NCBI GenBank assembly: GCA_011523835.1
Contig: WTFZ01000146.1
Span: forward strand, 21,644 to 85,643
DNA length: 64,000 nt
Source of the DNA: Synechococcus sp. CO36386bin_29
GTDB taxonomy: Bacteria > Cyanobacteriota > Cyanobacteriia > PCC-6307 > Cyanobiaceae
Reading direction: 5' to 3'
Every line of letters begins with the position of its first letter. The stretch's first letter is position 1. Under the pieces are notes generated by a model. It was not told the origin of the DNA and made no database searches. It was given only the letters and a program-made list of their open reading frames with translations. Of the stretch, positions 1 to 12,300 are shown one piece after another. A program made the translations under genes and the position numbers.

Positions 1-350
1 GAGGTTTACAACGACACCGTCTTGATCTTCTGAATAACTTGCTGTGTCAAAGCCAGATCCGGCTTCCAGCCAGTCTGCTCCTGGGCCACCTTCCAACGTA
101 TCGTTGTTGAACCCACCGTACAGCTCGTCTTCACCGGGTCCTCCAGAAAGAATATTTTCACCTCTTAGGCCATGCAGTTTGTCATTTCCTTCCTGGCCCA
201 GCAGTCGATCGGTATAGCTGTTGACATCACTTCCATAAATTACATCATTGCCTGTTCCACCATCAAGATAGACGACTGGTACTGGCGCCAGACGTGTACT
301 TCCGAACAAGGTATCATTGCCATCTCCTCCAGTTAGGATGCCGAATCTTT
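1..350 (-). repeat. C-terminal RTX repeats of the giant protein
   Basis: Residues from about 7157 read as RTX nonapeptides (GGDGNDTLF, GGTGNDVIY, GQEGNDKLH, GGPGEDELY, GGPGADWLE). The last residues in the window resemble the tail common in secreted RTX proteins, a GFDTASYSED-type motif followed by GVVVNL. Each repeat half binds calcium in this family and folds outside the cell. The array continues past the window edge, so its length and any secretion signal cannot be seen. Confidence 0.85.
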
Positions 351-3300
351 CTGGCAACTCTGCAAACTCTGATGATAACCATTCACCAAGTAGTGACTTA
401 TCGAATGGCAAAGTGTATGCGTCAGAGGGTTGTAAGTGGTCATCTGTATCTGTTCCATGGTTTGTTACAATGAACCTAAGTTGTTGCCTGGATTCATCAT
501 CATTATCCACCATTCGGATCCGTCCTTCGTTGAAGGACGTTTCAAAATGTAGGAGATCCTGGTCTATACCTTCAATAATTACAACCAGTTCTGGTTGTTT
601 TTCTCCCTCTACAATTGAATTGATCCTTAGGAGTGATCCTCTTAGATCAAAATCTCTTAATTCTTGGATAACGTAACTGTGGGATATGTCTCTGCCATAT
701 GAATCTTTGATGGGCTGACTTAAGTATCTCTCAGCTGCTAACTCATTACTTCCTTTGTCGGCTGCTATGACCAGATCGCCGCTCGCAGCGTCTTTTGGAT
801 ACAGAACCTGATCCCATACAAAACTTGCATCTTCGGGCTCATGCAACACGAGTGTGTCCATGAATGGGTTGAAGTCTTTAATGACGACAACGTTTGCGTT
901 GTCATCAGCGTTCGCTGTTCCTAAATCCTCTCTATAGAAGAAGCCGTGTCGGTCACCGATTCGGAATTCGTCTGATAGGACTGTTCCTTGCATGACATTG
1001 ACTATGTCTGCATCTGTGAAATCATTGACCTCAGCACTCCATTCTGCCAAGACTGGATCTGCTGTTAGCAATTGGCTTCTGTAGGCTATTTTCGAAAATT
1101 CTTGGTCTTCAATGATTCTTGCCATGGCGGCATCAGCACTCGTCCCAAGTGCTTCTAGATAGCCCTCCAGATTGTTGATTCCGTATGTTGTAAGCGTACC
1201 TTGATCAATTCCTTCTAGTTGTTTCTCGCTGTAGTTTTGTACTTCATTCACCCCGCTTCGTTTATGATCAATTGCGAATAGCTCCAGCTCATAAATTCCA
1301 TCAATATCTTTTGAGTCAATGTTGCCATCATTATTGGCATCGCCCCTTATGGCAGTGAGTTCACTCGCATCAAAATTATAGTCAAATTGTGCCCAGCGAG
1401 GATCATTGCTATTAGGCACAAACAGAGCATTTTCAAAGGTGATATCGCCAGTGAACTGAACATTGCCGTCTTGAGTTGGTTCTATACGGTTGTTTCGATA
1501 GATCATTGTGATCGGATTTCCGCCCCCTTGTCCATCAGCCTGTGTATTTTCATCTGCTGGCAGTGCAAAGAAATCTTCGCCGGTTAGCAAGAGATCGATA
1601 TCTCCATCTCCATCAATATCTCCACTGTCTATCGTTCCATTCGCGACACCATAGAGTTCGATACCTGTATCTTTGTAAATTGGTGTCTTTCCATCGATGT
1701 TGGTAATGCTGTGCTCAGCAGCTGTGCCTGCATACAGATAGATATTCGTTTGAGGAACCGCCAGGTTTTGACCTGTCGCGTCTCTTCGTGTCGCCGTAGA
1801 GAAGCCAGTGAGAGCGAGATCGTTTGCATCAATGTCACTACCATCTTCCGTTGTCTGATCAACTTTGTTTCTTCCATCGGCATCAAAAAGATGAACATCT
1901 CCTTTGTATATTCCAGTGGGGCTTAGCTCTTCATCGTCGATGACACCATACCCGGTTTCACCATATTCCTGCTCGTCATTCCAAATCATAGGAGTTATTG
2001 TTTTCCATTCGGTTGTACCCTCTTCTTTTAGTACTAAACCGAAGATAGGATCTGCTTTTTTAGGAGCGTCCGTTTCTCCACTATTCCCTGTGATGAAGAA
2101 TCCCTGGGCACTCTTATCTTTGACATCTTGATTTGTTGATGTAGGCCCATTGGCTCCAACGTTAAGCCACATCGTATTGATGTCTGTAATCGTTCCCGAT
2201 TGTTCATTTCCTCTTGCTGTCGTTATATCTTTCAAGCTAGATGAGATGTCTTTCGTGTAAGGTAATGTTTCCTGAACACCACCATTCAGGTTTGTTATTG
2301 GTGACGTTGTTCTTCTGTTGCTCGGGTCTGCAAATCCAACAACCTGTTTTCCATAATCAATGACATCCACTCCCCCACTAAGTGCACCAAAACTTGTTGA
2401 TCCCCAAGTTACCAGTGTTCCATCATCTTTTAGTGCGGAAAAAGCACCGTTTGTTGTAATGATATCGACAACACCGGATTCCAAATGTTCATTTGGACTT
2501 ACTGCGCCTCCATATCGATAATCTCCCCACGTCACTACAGATCCATCGTCCATCAGTGCTGCAGATGCGTAATCAGTTCCAAATACCTTTTTCACACCAC
2601 CTTTGAGTTGATCACTTATATCGACATACTTGTTGCTTCCTATGCTTGAGTCGTAACCCATATTTCTTGAAAGTCCATTTTTGCTTAGTGCTATGGCTTC
2701 CCCATTCTCTGTAATACAGACAAAGCCTCCGTCGGTATAAACTTCGGCAATATCTGATAACTTTCCATCTGCGATGTCTTCAAAATCACCATACTGTCCC
2801 CAGAAAACTACTGTCTTATCATCTTTGAGAGCTGCAAAACCTGTGTCTGTTGAATAAACTCTGAGCACACCTGAACTTAGACTCTCTTGAATATTATTTG
2901 TGTTGTTATTGTACATATCAATGCCATATCTACTTTCTCCCCAAGTCAGCACTGATCCATCTTTCTTCAGAGCTGCATAAGCGTACCCATTCGGCGTGAT
3001 TTCTACGAATTCTTTGGCACTGAGTTGATCTTCATATCCTCGAGTGTCTCCTCCAGAGCTTTCTCCCCACGCCACGATTGAACCATCGTCTTTTAGAGCA
3101 GCAAAGGAGTATTTTGTGGCATAGATTTGTTTGACACCGGATGATAAAGCGTTTGTCGCTGGTTTCCATTTAGGTTCCTCGCCCCATTCAACTACCGAAC
3201 CATCATCTCTTAGGCCCGCAAATGAGTGTCTGTTGGTAACGATTTCTTTGATTCCAGTAATTGAACTTGTGTCAGGCTTGTCCTCATCTGGTTCTTTCCA

Positions 3301-6300
3301 ATCGATTATTTCTTTGGGTGATGCTCCCCATGTTACGACTGATCCATCTTCTTTTAGTGCTGTAAATGTATAGTCATTTGAATAGATTTGTTTGACTCCA
3401 CTTGTGAGCTGATTGGCGACTTCGGAGCTATCACCGCCGAATGAGTTTCCTCCTCCATTACCCCAACCCCATGTCACGACTGAGCCATCCTCTTTTAGGG
3501 CTGCAAATGCATAAGTGTTGGAGAATAGTTCCACCACTCCTGATTTCAGTTCTTCCCTGTTTTCGATACTGTCGACTGTTCCCCAGGTAGCGACTGATCC
3601 ATCCTCCAGAAGCACAGCGAAGGCTTTAGGATTCCTGACCTCTCCCGTTGACTGTCCTGGCAAAGCTGGTCGGTACTCTTCTGTGATATTTGATTTGCCT
3701 GTTGCATTCAACTTCTGCTCTTCAGCATGGATATTGAGTACTGTTTCTCCTGTTGTGATGTTAGTTCCAGTGAGAACGATGTTTACTTGATTGTCATTCC
3801 CTATGGCGTTGGTATGACTAATTATGCTTTCTTTGTTCTCTACAATTTCCTTTGCCTCTACTGTGTCATTGTTTAAAACATCACTCCATCTGTAGTTTCC
3901 GAGCAGCACGTCCACTTCACCTGATTCATGTTCGAATATATTGAACCGCGCTCCATTGTGATTGAGCTCATACTCGTTTCCATTTGCATTGTTGATTTGT
4001 CCTAATGTGATGTTCTTCCGCGTTATTTCTTTGATATCGCTTACCTCTTTTTCTCCCGCCTTCGAATCTGTCTGTGTTACATCTAGTGTGTAAGTCCACA
4101 TCTTGATTTCTTCGTCTTGGTAACCAACTTGTAGAAGCTGCTGTTTGATTTCACCATCCTTTTCGCTTATATTTTTGAGATAGAAGCTTGGTTTTTCTAA
4201 CGCTTCCAGGCCATTTTCATAGCGATCTTCTCTCGTCTGACCATCCACTGTTGGCGATGATGCCGATTTAACACCTTGAGTAAGATCAGTAATTTCCCTT
4301 AGGCCAGTGCCAGCTTCGTCAAAACGAGCCGTTCCATCACCATCGAGGTCTTCTGATTTTGTCGTGTTCAGATACATCGCTGTACCTGGGATTCGTTCAT
4401 TGACTGAAACCAGTACCTGTGCAGTTGAGGCTTCGCTGACTGGTTCGCCAGCATAAAATAGCTGCTCCAATAAATCCCATCCGCCTGCATCGATAATCTC
4501 TCCTAAATTATCAATTTTCTCCGAGCCTTCTATATTAGTTAATGTCAGAGAGTCAAATGGGATTGTTGGATATCCACCCTCTTCAAGCCTTAACCCTGCA
4601 TAATATCGATATCCGTTGGTATGTGTTGTTCCACTTCCCACATGCCACTCAAATGTATCCCCACTACTGTAGTCACTTGGAATTGTAATTGGTTGATAGT
4701 AATGACGCCATTCCAAATCACCTATTACGACGGGTTTTAATTCAGTTTCTTTTCCGAGTCCCTTGTCCGTACTCACATCATTGGATGTACCCACTGTTCT
4801 GGCAAAGAAGAATGTATCCTCTCCGTTATATGTTGAACTGGTGGCATACCACCCGCTCATGACATATGTCTTTCCCCCTACTATTTCACCGCCAAGCTCC
4901 AGTTGGAACTTGGTTTGGTTCCCATTCTGCTGTAATACATATTTCGAATTCGTCGGATTTTCTATTTCAGAAATCTTGTTCATTCCTGATTCAAGTTGGG
5001 CCAAACCTCCGGTATTTTGGTACAGATAAAGTGTGGATCCTCCACCCTTTTCATAGTAATCGATTTCAATATCGTAGTACTCTCCTTTTGTCAGGCCAGG
5101 CACTGTAAATGTATCCCAGGTTGGAGCATGGTCATTCCACCGGTTGACATAACGCGTACCATTGACGCTGACGCGTACTCCATCGTCACTGAGTACCCAG
5201 AATCGATTATTGCCTTCTGCAAATGCTTTGACACGTCCACGCACTTTGACGGAGAAGTAATTTCCATCCCCGCCACGGTCTGTGTCATATTTGTCATTGA
5301 TGGCTACCGTTGTGAGATAGTCAGTCTTTCTCAGCCAGTTTCGATTCGTGCCTTCGTACAGGTCGATTCGTGCACCTGCTCCTGTGTCAATCGCTGGGAC
5401 ACTTCCTTTTTCAGCTGCAAGATCCAGCGTATTGTCTGCGAAATCTCCACCGATAATGAGATTCTCACTTCGTTCGCTTGACCCTGCCAATGGCAGCTCA
5501 AGCTTGCCATCCTCATTCCAATCCATCCAATAGACATTGTCGCTATACGTATATGCGTTTGATGTGGGTGATGGAACTGTATAGATAGGAGCGATTGCTG
5601 TTGATCCGTATGGGTATTCAAACGGATTTTCTTTGACCAAAACCTCCGGTTGTTCTGCACTAAGGATGAGTTCGTTCTGGTATGCAGGGAGTACTCCGCC
5701 CGGATCTCTGACCTGGATTGCAGCTGCTCCAAATTGAGGGTTCATTCCCAGTCTTTCATCAACCAAACTCTCAGCCGTTATCGCTGTTGTGCTGTTTCCT
5801 ATGGTTAGCGTTGCACTCTTTGCGTTGATTTTTGGTGTTGCTTTCGCACTGCTGGTCGCAACGATGCTGCCAGTCCCTGTGTCAGCTGATATTGTGAATG
5901 TTAAATCACTGTATTTTTCGGCATTCCTCAGATCGGTTACTAATTGCTCCAACGAGTTGGATTTAGCTGTTGTTGTTACTGTGGTCTGTCCATCGGATAA
6001 CGAATAGACGGTTCCAGTTGCTGGCGTCGCTATTTGTGTGTTGTTAAGCTGGTAACTTGTTGAGTCTAATGTTGCTCCCCAGAGTTTCAAATCTCGATTG
6101 ATTCGTTCCTCGACTGTCGTTCCTCCAGCAAGAATGAGCTCGAGCCCATTATTTGGGTTGTTGTCGAGATCGAACCAAGCACCACTTCCGTGGTTTACCC
6201 CAAGCAACCCGTAATCTCTCCAATCCTTCCAAGTACCGCTGGCTTCGCCTTCAGCATTCAGTGTTTCCACGTACCGAATCGCTGCTTCGATTGATGCAAT

Positions 6301-9300
6301 ATCTGCTGCTCCATTGGCATCTCTTGCCATCCCCTCTGGGATCGTGATCCTTTCTTCAGGTGAAAACGCTGCTTTACCAGGGGCAACTATCAGCCGGTCA
6401 GGAGGAACATTCTCTTCATCAATATTGTGTCTTCCGATGGCATCCTCTGCCACGTTGATGAATCTACTCAGTACTTGATCGGTATCCCGATCAATAATCG
6501 ACATCACACCAACCCGCTCGTTGCTCTCATCTGTTCCATCGGGCCATTCTGGGATCGGTTGATTGCCTGCATACGATGAGGTCAATGCTTCCCATGCAAT
6601 TTGTTTCTCTTCATTTGAAGTGATCTTGTCTGGTATTTCGTCCGTCTTTCCGTTGCGTGCTATATATTGGCTCGCGATATTGATTATCTGTTCCTCGCCT
6701 AGATCTAAGACAAGTTGATCTAATAGTGCTTCTGGTGTCCATTTTTGCCATTTTAAATCAATGGATCCAAAGCTCAGACCATCTGTGAGGGAAATGACGT
6801 CGGTGCTCACCGCATTGACGTTGACCTCGTAATCAATGCTCGAACTATATGTTGTTTCGATATCCCCATTTTCATTTTCAGTTTCATTTTTTGTGATCAC
6901 TTCCGTTGCTGCCAAGTCTAATGTGTATAGCTCTCCGTTCACCAATTCAGTGGTGCTTTCTTGAACGGCATTACGAGTCGTTCCATCATGTTCACCTGCA
7001 TAGAAGTTCCAGACGATGTCTGTACCTGTTCCAGGGGCTAATTCATAAACCACTCCATCGGTGCTACGACGGTTCAGTGTGAAGTGTTTGCCTGAGTAGA
7101 TACCTGCATCATCCCCGGTCGCCTCTGCATCCAGTGTCAACACAACGCTTTCCAATGCTTCTCTGAGATCACCACCCGTTGTGATCGCATCCCATGTCAC
7201 CATCAGATCGGTCAGGACTGTATCCGTTTCTGCTTCTTGCTTCAGCAACTCAACTTCGTTCTTTCCGTCTGTATTGGTTTTAGCGTTTATTTCATCGACT
7301 TGTTCGAGAAGTGCGTTCAGATCATCTTTCAGACCCACTGCGTTGACAGGTCTGAGGCGATGTCCAACCAGAACATCAGAGTTGATGCCTCCGACGAGCC
7401 GGTCAAATCCCAGGCTCCGAATATCAGTTGGCAGATTGATCAATTTGAACACATACTCTTTGATTTCTTCAATACGCTCACGTATTGACAAGCTTGTTGT
7501 TGCCGCGTACGGCATGGCCACATCACCAACCAAGTCTTTCATGTCGGCGGAGGCGCCCGCTGTTAATTTGTCTGCATAATCACCTCCCTCACCTGCGTAG
7601 AGAATATCTTCACCAAGTGCACCAAAGGCTGTGTCACTTCCGTATCCACCAGCCAGTACATCTCGACCTGCATAGGTTTGACCTGGGCTGGCCATGGTGA
7701 GCAGCATCGGATCATCGGAGTCATCTCCCACTAATTTGTCGTTACCGTCACCACCAGCTAACAGGTCATCACCGATCGCACCCCAAAGTTCATCATTACC
7801 TTTACCTCCTTCTAGAGCATCATTACCATCTAGGAATTGTTCCACCAGATTCATAGTGGCCGCGTATCCCTTCAGGATGTCATTGCCTGTACCGCCCAAC
7901 AGGACATCTGAGCCAACCCCACCCTCCAGGAGATCTGGTCCGTGTCCGCCAAGGAGCCAGTCATCTCCTTGTTCCCCTTGTAATCGGTCTTCGTCGCCAT
8001 AGACATCTGAAGGATCATCAGCTAGTTGCCTCAGTAACTCCCATTGTGCTGGCGTGATCCCAGTCCAATCCGTTGTGCTGTCCCCGTCGTATTCCGCTCC
8101 ATCATCGTTTGGTGTAATTGCAGATCTGAATGCCACCTCCAGCAGACTCCGCATATCAACGATGTAATCAAGCCTCTCGTTTATTGGCTCGCTTGACTTT
8201 ATTAAATCGCTGATATCTTCCTTACCCGTGTATTTCCTGATTTCCTCCTGCACGTCTGCATTTTGGAAGTATAGATCCAGGGTTTCAGCATCTGCCGCAT
8301 ACTCTGTTGTGAGATAGGTCTCCACCTCTGGCAGCATTACGCTAAGGACAAAGTCCTTGTATTGGTCGAAGGTGCTTTCAGAAGCATTGAGATTGAAGCG
8401 ATCCCCAAAGAGCCAGTCGCTTTCGGTACCACCCAGAATTTGATCTTTACCCGAACCTCCGATCAAGACGTCTTTACCTTTATCACCGTAGAGCAGATCA
8501 GCACCTTCAGAACCTGATAGTTGATCGTCTCCTTCTTCCCCATACAGTTCATCATCTTCACTACCGCCTTCCAGACGGTCATCACCAGTCACTCCCCACA
8601 GCACATCGACACCTGCACCACCAACCAGCAAATCATCTTCTGAGCCTCCATCCAGCTGATCGGCTCCTTCATCTCCAAACAACCGGTCTTCACCCTCGTG
8701 GCCTTCCAGAATGTCTGGGTCGTATCCACCAGTCAGAAGGTCCCTGCCCTCTGCCCCCTCCAGCTCATCCTGACCGGCACCACCATGCAATGTGTCGAGA
8801 CCGAACTGTCCCTGCAGCCAGTCGTTACCTCCCTCACCTTTGAGTAGATCGTCTCCATCGTTTCCTTCGAGTGTGTCGTTGTCGGCTCCTCCTTCAACCA
8901 GGTCATTCCCGGTACCGGCGATCAGCAGGTCGTTGCCAGCATCTCCTTGGAGGGTGTCATTTCCACCTTCACCCAGCAGATAGTCATCTTCGCTGCCACC
9001 TTGCAACAGGTCATGCCCTCCGCCTCCGAACAGGCGGTCTTCATCAGCTTCACCCTGAAGAACATCATTTCCTGCTTCTCCTAGCAGACTGTCGGCTCCT
9101 GATCCACCAACCAAGAGGTCATCGTCTTCACCACCATGCAAGGTGTCTTCGCCCTCTTCGCCCATCAGGTGATCCAGACCAGTACCACCGATGAGCACGT
9201 CTCCACCGGTTCCACCGTGAACGACGTCATCCCCACTGTCTCCATACACCAAATCGCTATCCACACCGCCTTCGATCAGATCATCTCCTTCACCCCCGTA

Positions 9301-12300
9301 CACCGTGTCTTTCCCACCTTCTCCCTTGATTTGATCGTCGCCAGCTTCTCCGAAGATCAGATCGCGTCCATCGCCTGCTGAGATGACGTCTTCACCTGAA
9401 CCAGCTGCAATCGTGTCGCTGCCTGCATCGCCAAACAGTTTGTTGTCTCCTGCATTACCGCTGATCAGGTCATTTCCGTCTCCTCCTGCGATCATGTCAG
9501 CATCAAATCCAAGGATGGCTGTGCTGCTTCCTGTTTTCAGTTCTGATATCGGTACACCATTCCCTTCTGAAATGGAGCCTGCAATCAGAACATCATCCCC
9601 TTGTCCGCCATCGATTTGATCAGCACCTCCTTCACCCAGAACGGTGTCGTTACCCGCTCCACCCTGGATTTGATCATCGCCTTTGCCTCCCGACAAATGA
9701 TCGGCTCCTTCGTCACCACTGATGTGATCGTCACCCAGATCACCGACAACCGTGTCATCTGAGCTTCCAGCAGAAATGGTGTCATCGCCAAGGCCGCCAT
9801 CGATCAGATCACGTCCTGCATCGCCCTTCAGGTTGTCTTGACCAGCACCACCGAGGATCGTGTCACCATCGCCACCACCACTGATTTGGTCGTCACCTTC
9901 ATCCCCATGGATTTTGTCCCGTCCAGCTCCACCAACGAGGCTGTCATTGCCTTCACCCCCTTTCAGCTCATCGCCACCCGAATTACCAAGAATCGAATCA
10001 TTCCCGGTATCACCTACTAGTTGATCATCAGCTGAACCACCAATCAGATAATCCGCTCCTTCACCACCACTCAGTTCGATGCGGATACTGGAGCCGGAGC
10101 CATCGACGTAATCATTACCTTCACCACTATCTCCAGTGATCAATGTGATACCAGAGAATCCTTCTGTCTGACCACCTGGACCTCGTACATTCATATTGGA
10201 TCCACCCTGTAGAGTGAATACCTCGCTGTTGTCGTTTGGATCTAGATTTCTTTGGTCGGCTCTTGCACCGATATTCAGCAGTAGTGTCGAACCTCCGTCC
10301 GGAGCACTTGCATAATATGGTTGCGGAGGTGCACCACCCTCAATATCGAGTCTGAACAATTCAAATTCTGGTGTTCTATAGATAGCAAACTTCTTCGTAA
10401 AGAAGAGAAGATCCAACTTGACGCCAATTTCTGCTTGTAAGGCAACCCTTAAGGAGGCATCAAATATCGCTAATGGATTGTACGAGAAGTTGTCGAATAG
10501 TTCTTGGAATCGAACGCGACCATCGTCATTTGGATCATTCAGCTCTATCTCCAGATCTCCAATGATCGCTGCATCTCCATAAACTCCCAGGGGTCCGATG
10601 GAAACGCTGACGCCACCGCCGACTTCCATGCGAATTTCTGCTCCTGCTCCTTCGTATTGAGGGCCATTCGGTGATAGTGAGAAGCCGGGTTCTTCCGCTA
10701 ATACATAGAAGCCGTCTGCTAGCGAGCTCAGCTCACCGGTCTCAATTAATCCCCCAAGTCCAGTTAAGTCATAACCGAGGATGGTTGGCCGAATGTATGG
10801 TGTTAACTCTGCGCCAACATTCAGACTTACTATCGGCGGTGAATAGATCGGTATCGATTTGTAGAAGTCCCAACTTGTCGTAAAGCCCTGAATCTGCAGT
10901 CGTATCAGGTCAAGTTCATATCGGCTGTCAGGATCTGTTCCCATTAACAGATCCTTGAGCTTCGAAGCTGTATATCCGAAATCAAGGAATGGGAAGGTTA
11001 CAGCAGTTTTGCCAATGTCTGGTTTTGTTGATCCGCTCTTTTCAACAGGTCCGCTTCCTAGATTAATCGCTCCAAGAGCATCATCGATCGCGCTTGATTG
11101 TGATCCCTGTCCTTCACTTGAAGTACCTTGCTCTTCTCTTCGGGTTGAAACTTTCGTGTCTGCTGCATATTGGAAATTAAAGAAATCATCCTGTCTAGGT
11201 TTGATGTTCCCTGTCGTCCATGTTTTATCTTCTAGGAATAATGTTGTTGGTACACTGATCTCACCTGAATCACCAATGGCTGCGACCGAGTCAACGACGC
11301 TGTTGATTCCGTTGTAGAGGTTGACCCAACTTGTGACCGACCCGTTCGGTGTTCCTTCTCGGCCAAGATCGATGATGTTGTGAAGTCTTCCTGCCCCTAG
11401 GAGTTGTAATCCTGCGATTGAGAATTCCGTTTCCAGGATATCTACTACTGGCTCCATTGGATCCAGAAAATAGTCATTCAGGAAATCTGCTATTTTCACA
11501 AACGGACCACTTGCTGCCCCGAGTTGGTCACCCAAACTGACGTTGATATCTCCTGGACTTAGCAGGAATGGGGTCTGTTCAAATGACAGTCCACCTGAAC
11601 TGCCTCCTGAGAAATGTCCGCCATACAACATATCGCCATCGATTGAGATCACATCTCCAAGGGATGCACTGATGGTTGGATCGAGTTCGAAACCACCAAG
11701 CAGATTGGCCTCAATATCAAGCTGGCTGATATCTGCCAGGGGGACTAAACCACTGCCACCATTACCGTCTTGCAGGTCTAATTCAACGGTGACAAATCCA
11801 CTTAAGAACGGATCGTCTTCAGGTGCAATGATTGTCAGATCACTGCCATCTCGATCGGGCGCACCCAATCCCAGTGTGTTTTCGTCTGAACCTGATGCAG
11901 CTAGCTCCAGGAAGGCAATTGACCCCTCTAAGGGTTGAGTGCTTTCGAGATATGCCCCCGCAACTATTTCTGCATTCCCTTCTCCACCGCTCAGTTTCTC
12001 GCGCAGCAGCTGCATATCTGCTGGCATGTCACTCATTGAGGACACACCTGCTTCGGTATCAATTAGAAATGCTGATTTTAGATCTGTCGGGTTAGCATCG
12101 AAGGCGAATCCGACTGACCCACCTGCGAAGAGATTTAGATCAAAACCACCGCCGAGATTGACCAGATCATCAGCCAGGCTGATGTCGAAATTCAATGGTG
12201 TTTTGTATTCAAATCCATCAAGGCTTAAATCAAACCGGTAATAGTCAGGCATTTCACCTGCCATGGTGCCTTGATTGTTCTCAGCACTCATGTCTGTCAG

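Noticed and set aside
1629..5732. Short minus-strand and + strand ORFs within the giant gene
   Set aside because: All are out of frame with the long open frame that encodes RTX, PA14 and RCC1-like domains.
8401..10130. CRISPR-like regular 27-base periodicity
   Set aside because: The period matches nine codons of an open reading frame, units are divergent at base level, and the translation is RTX nonapeptides.
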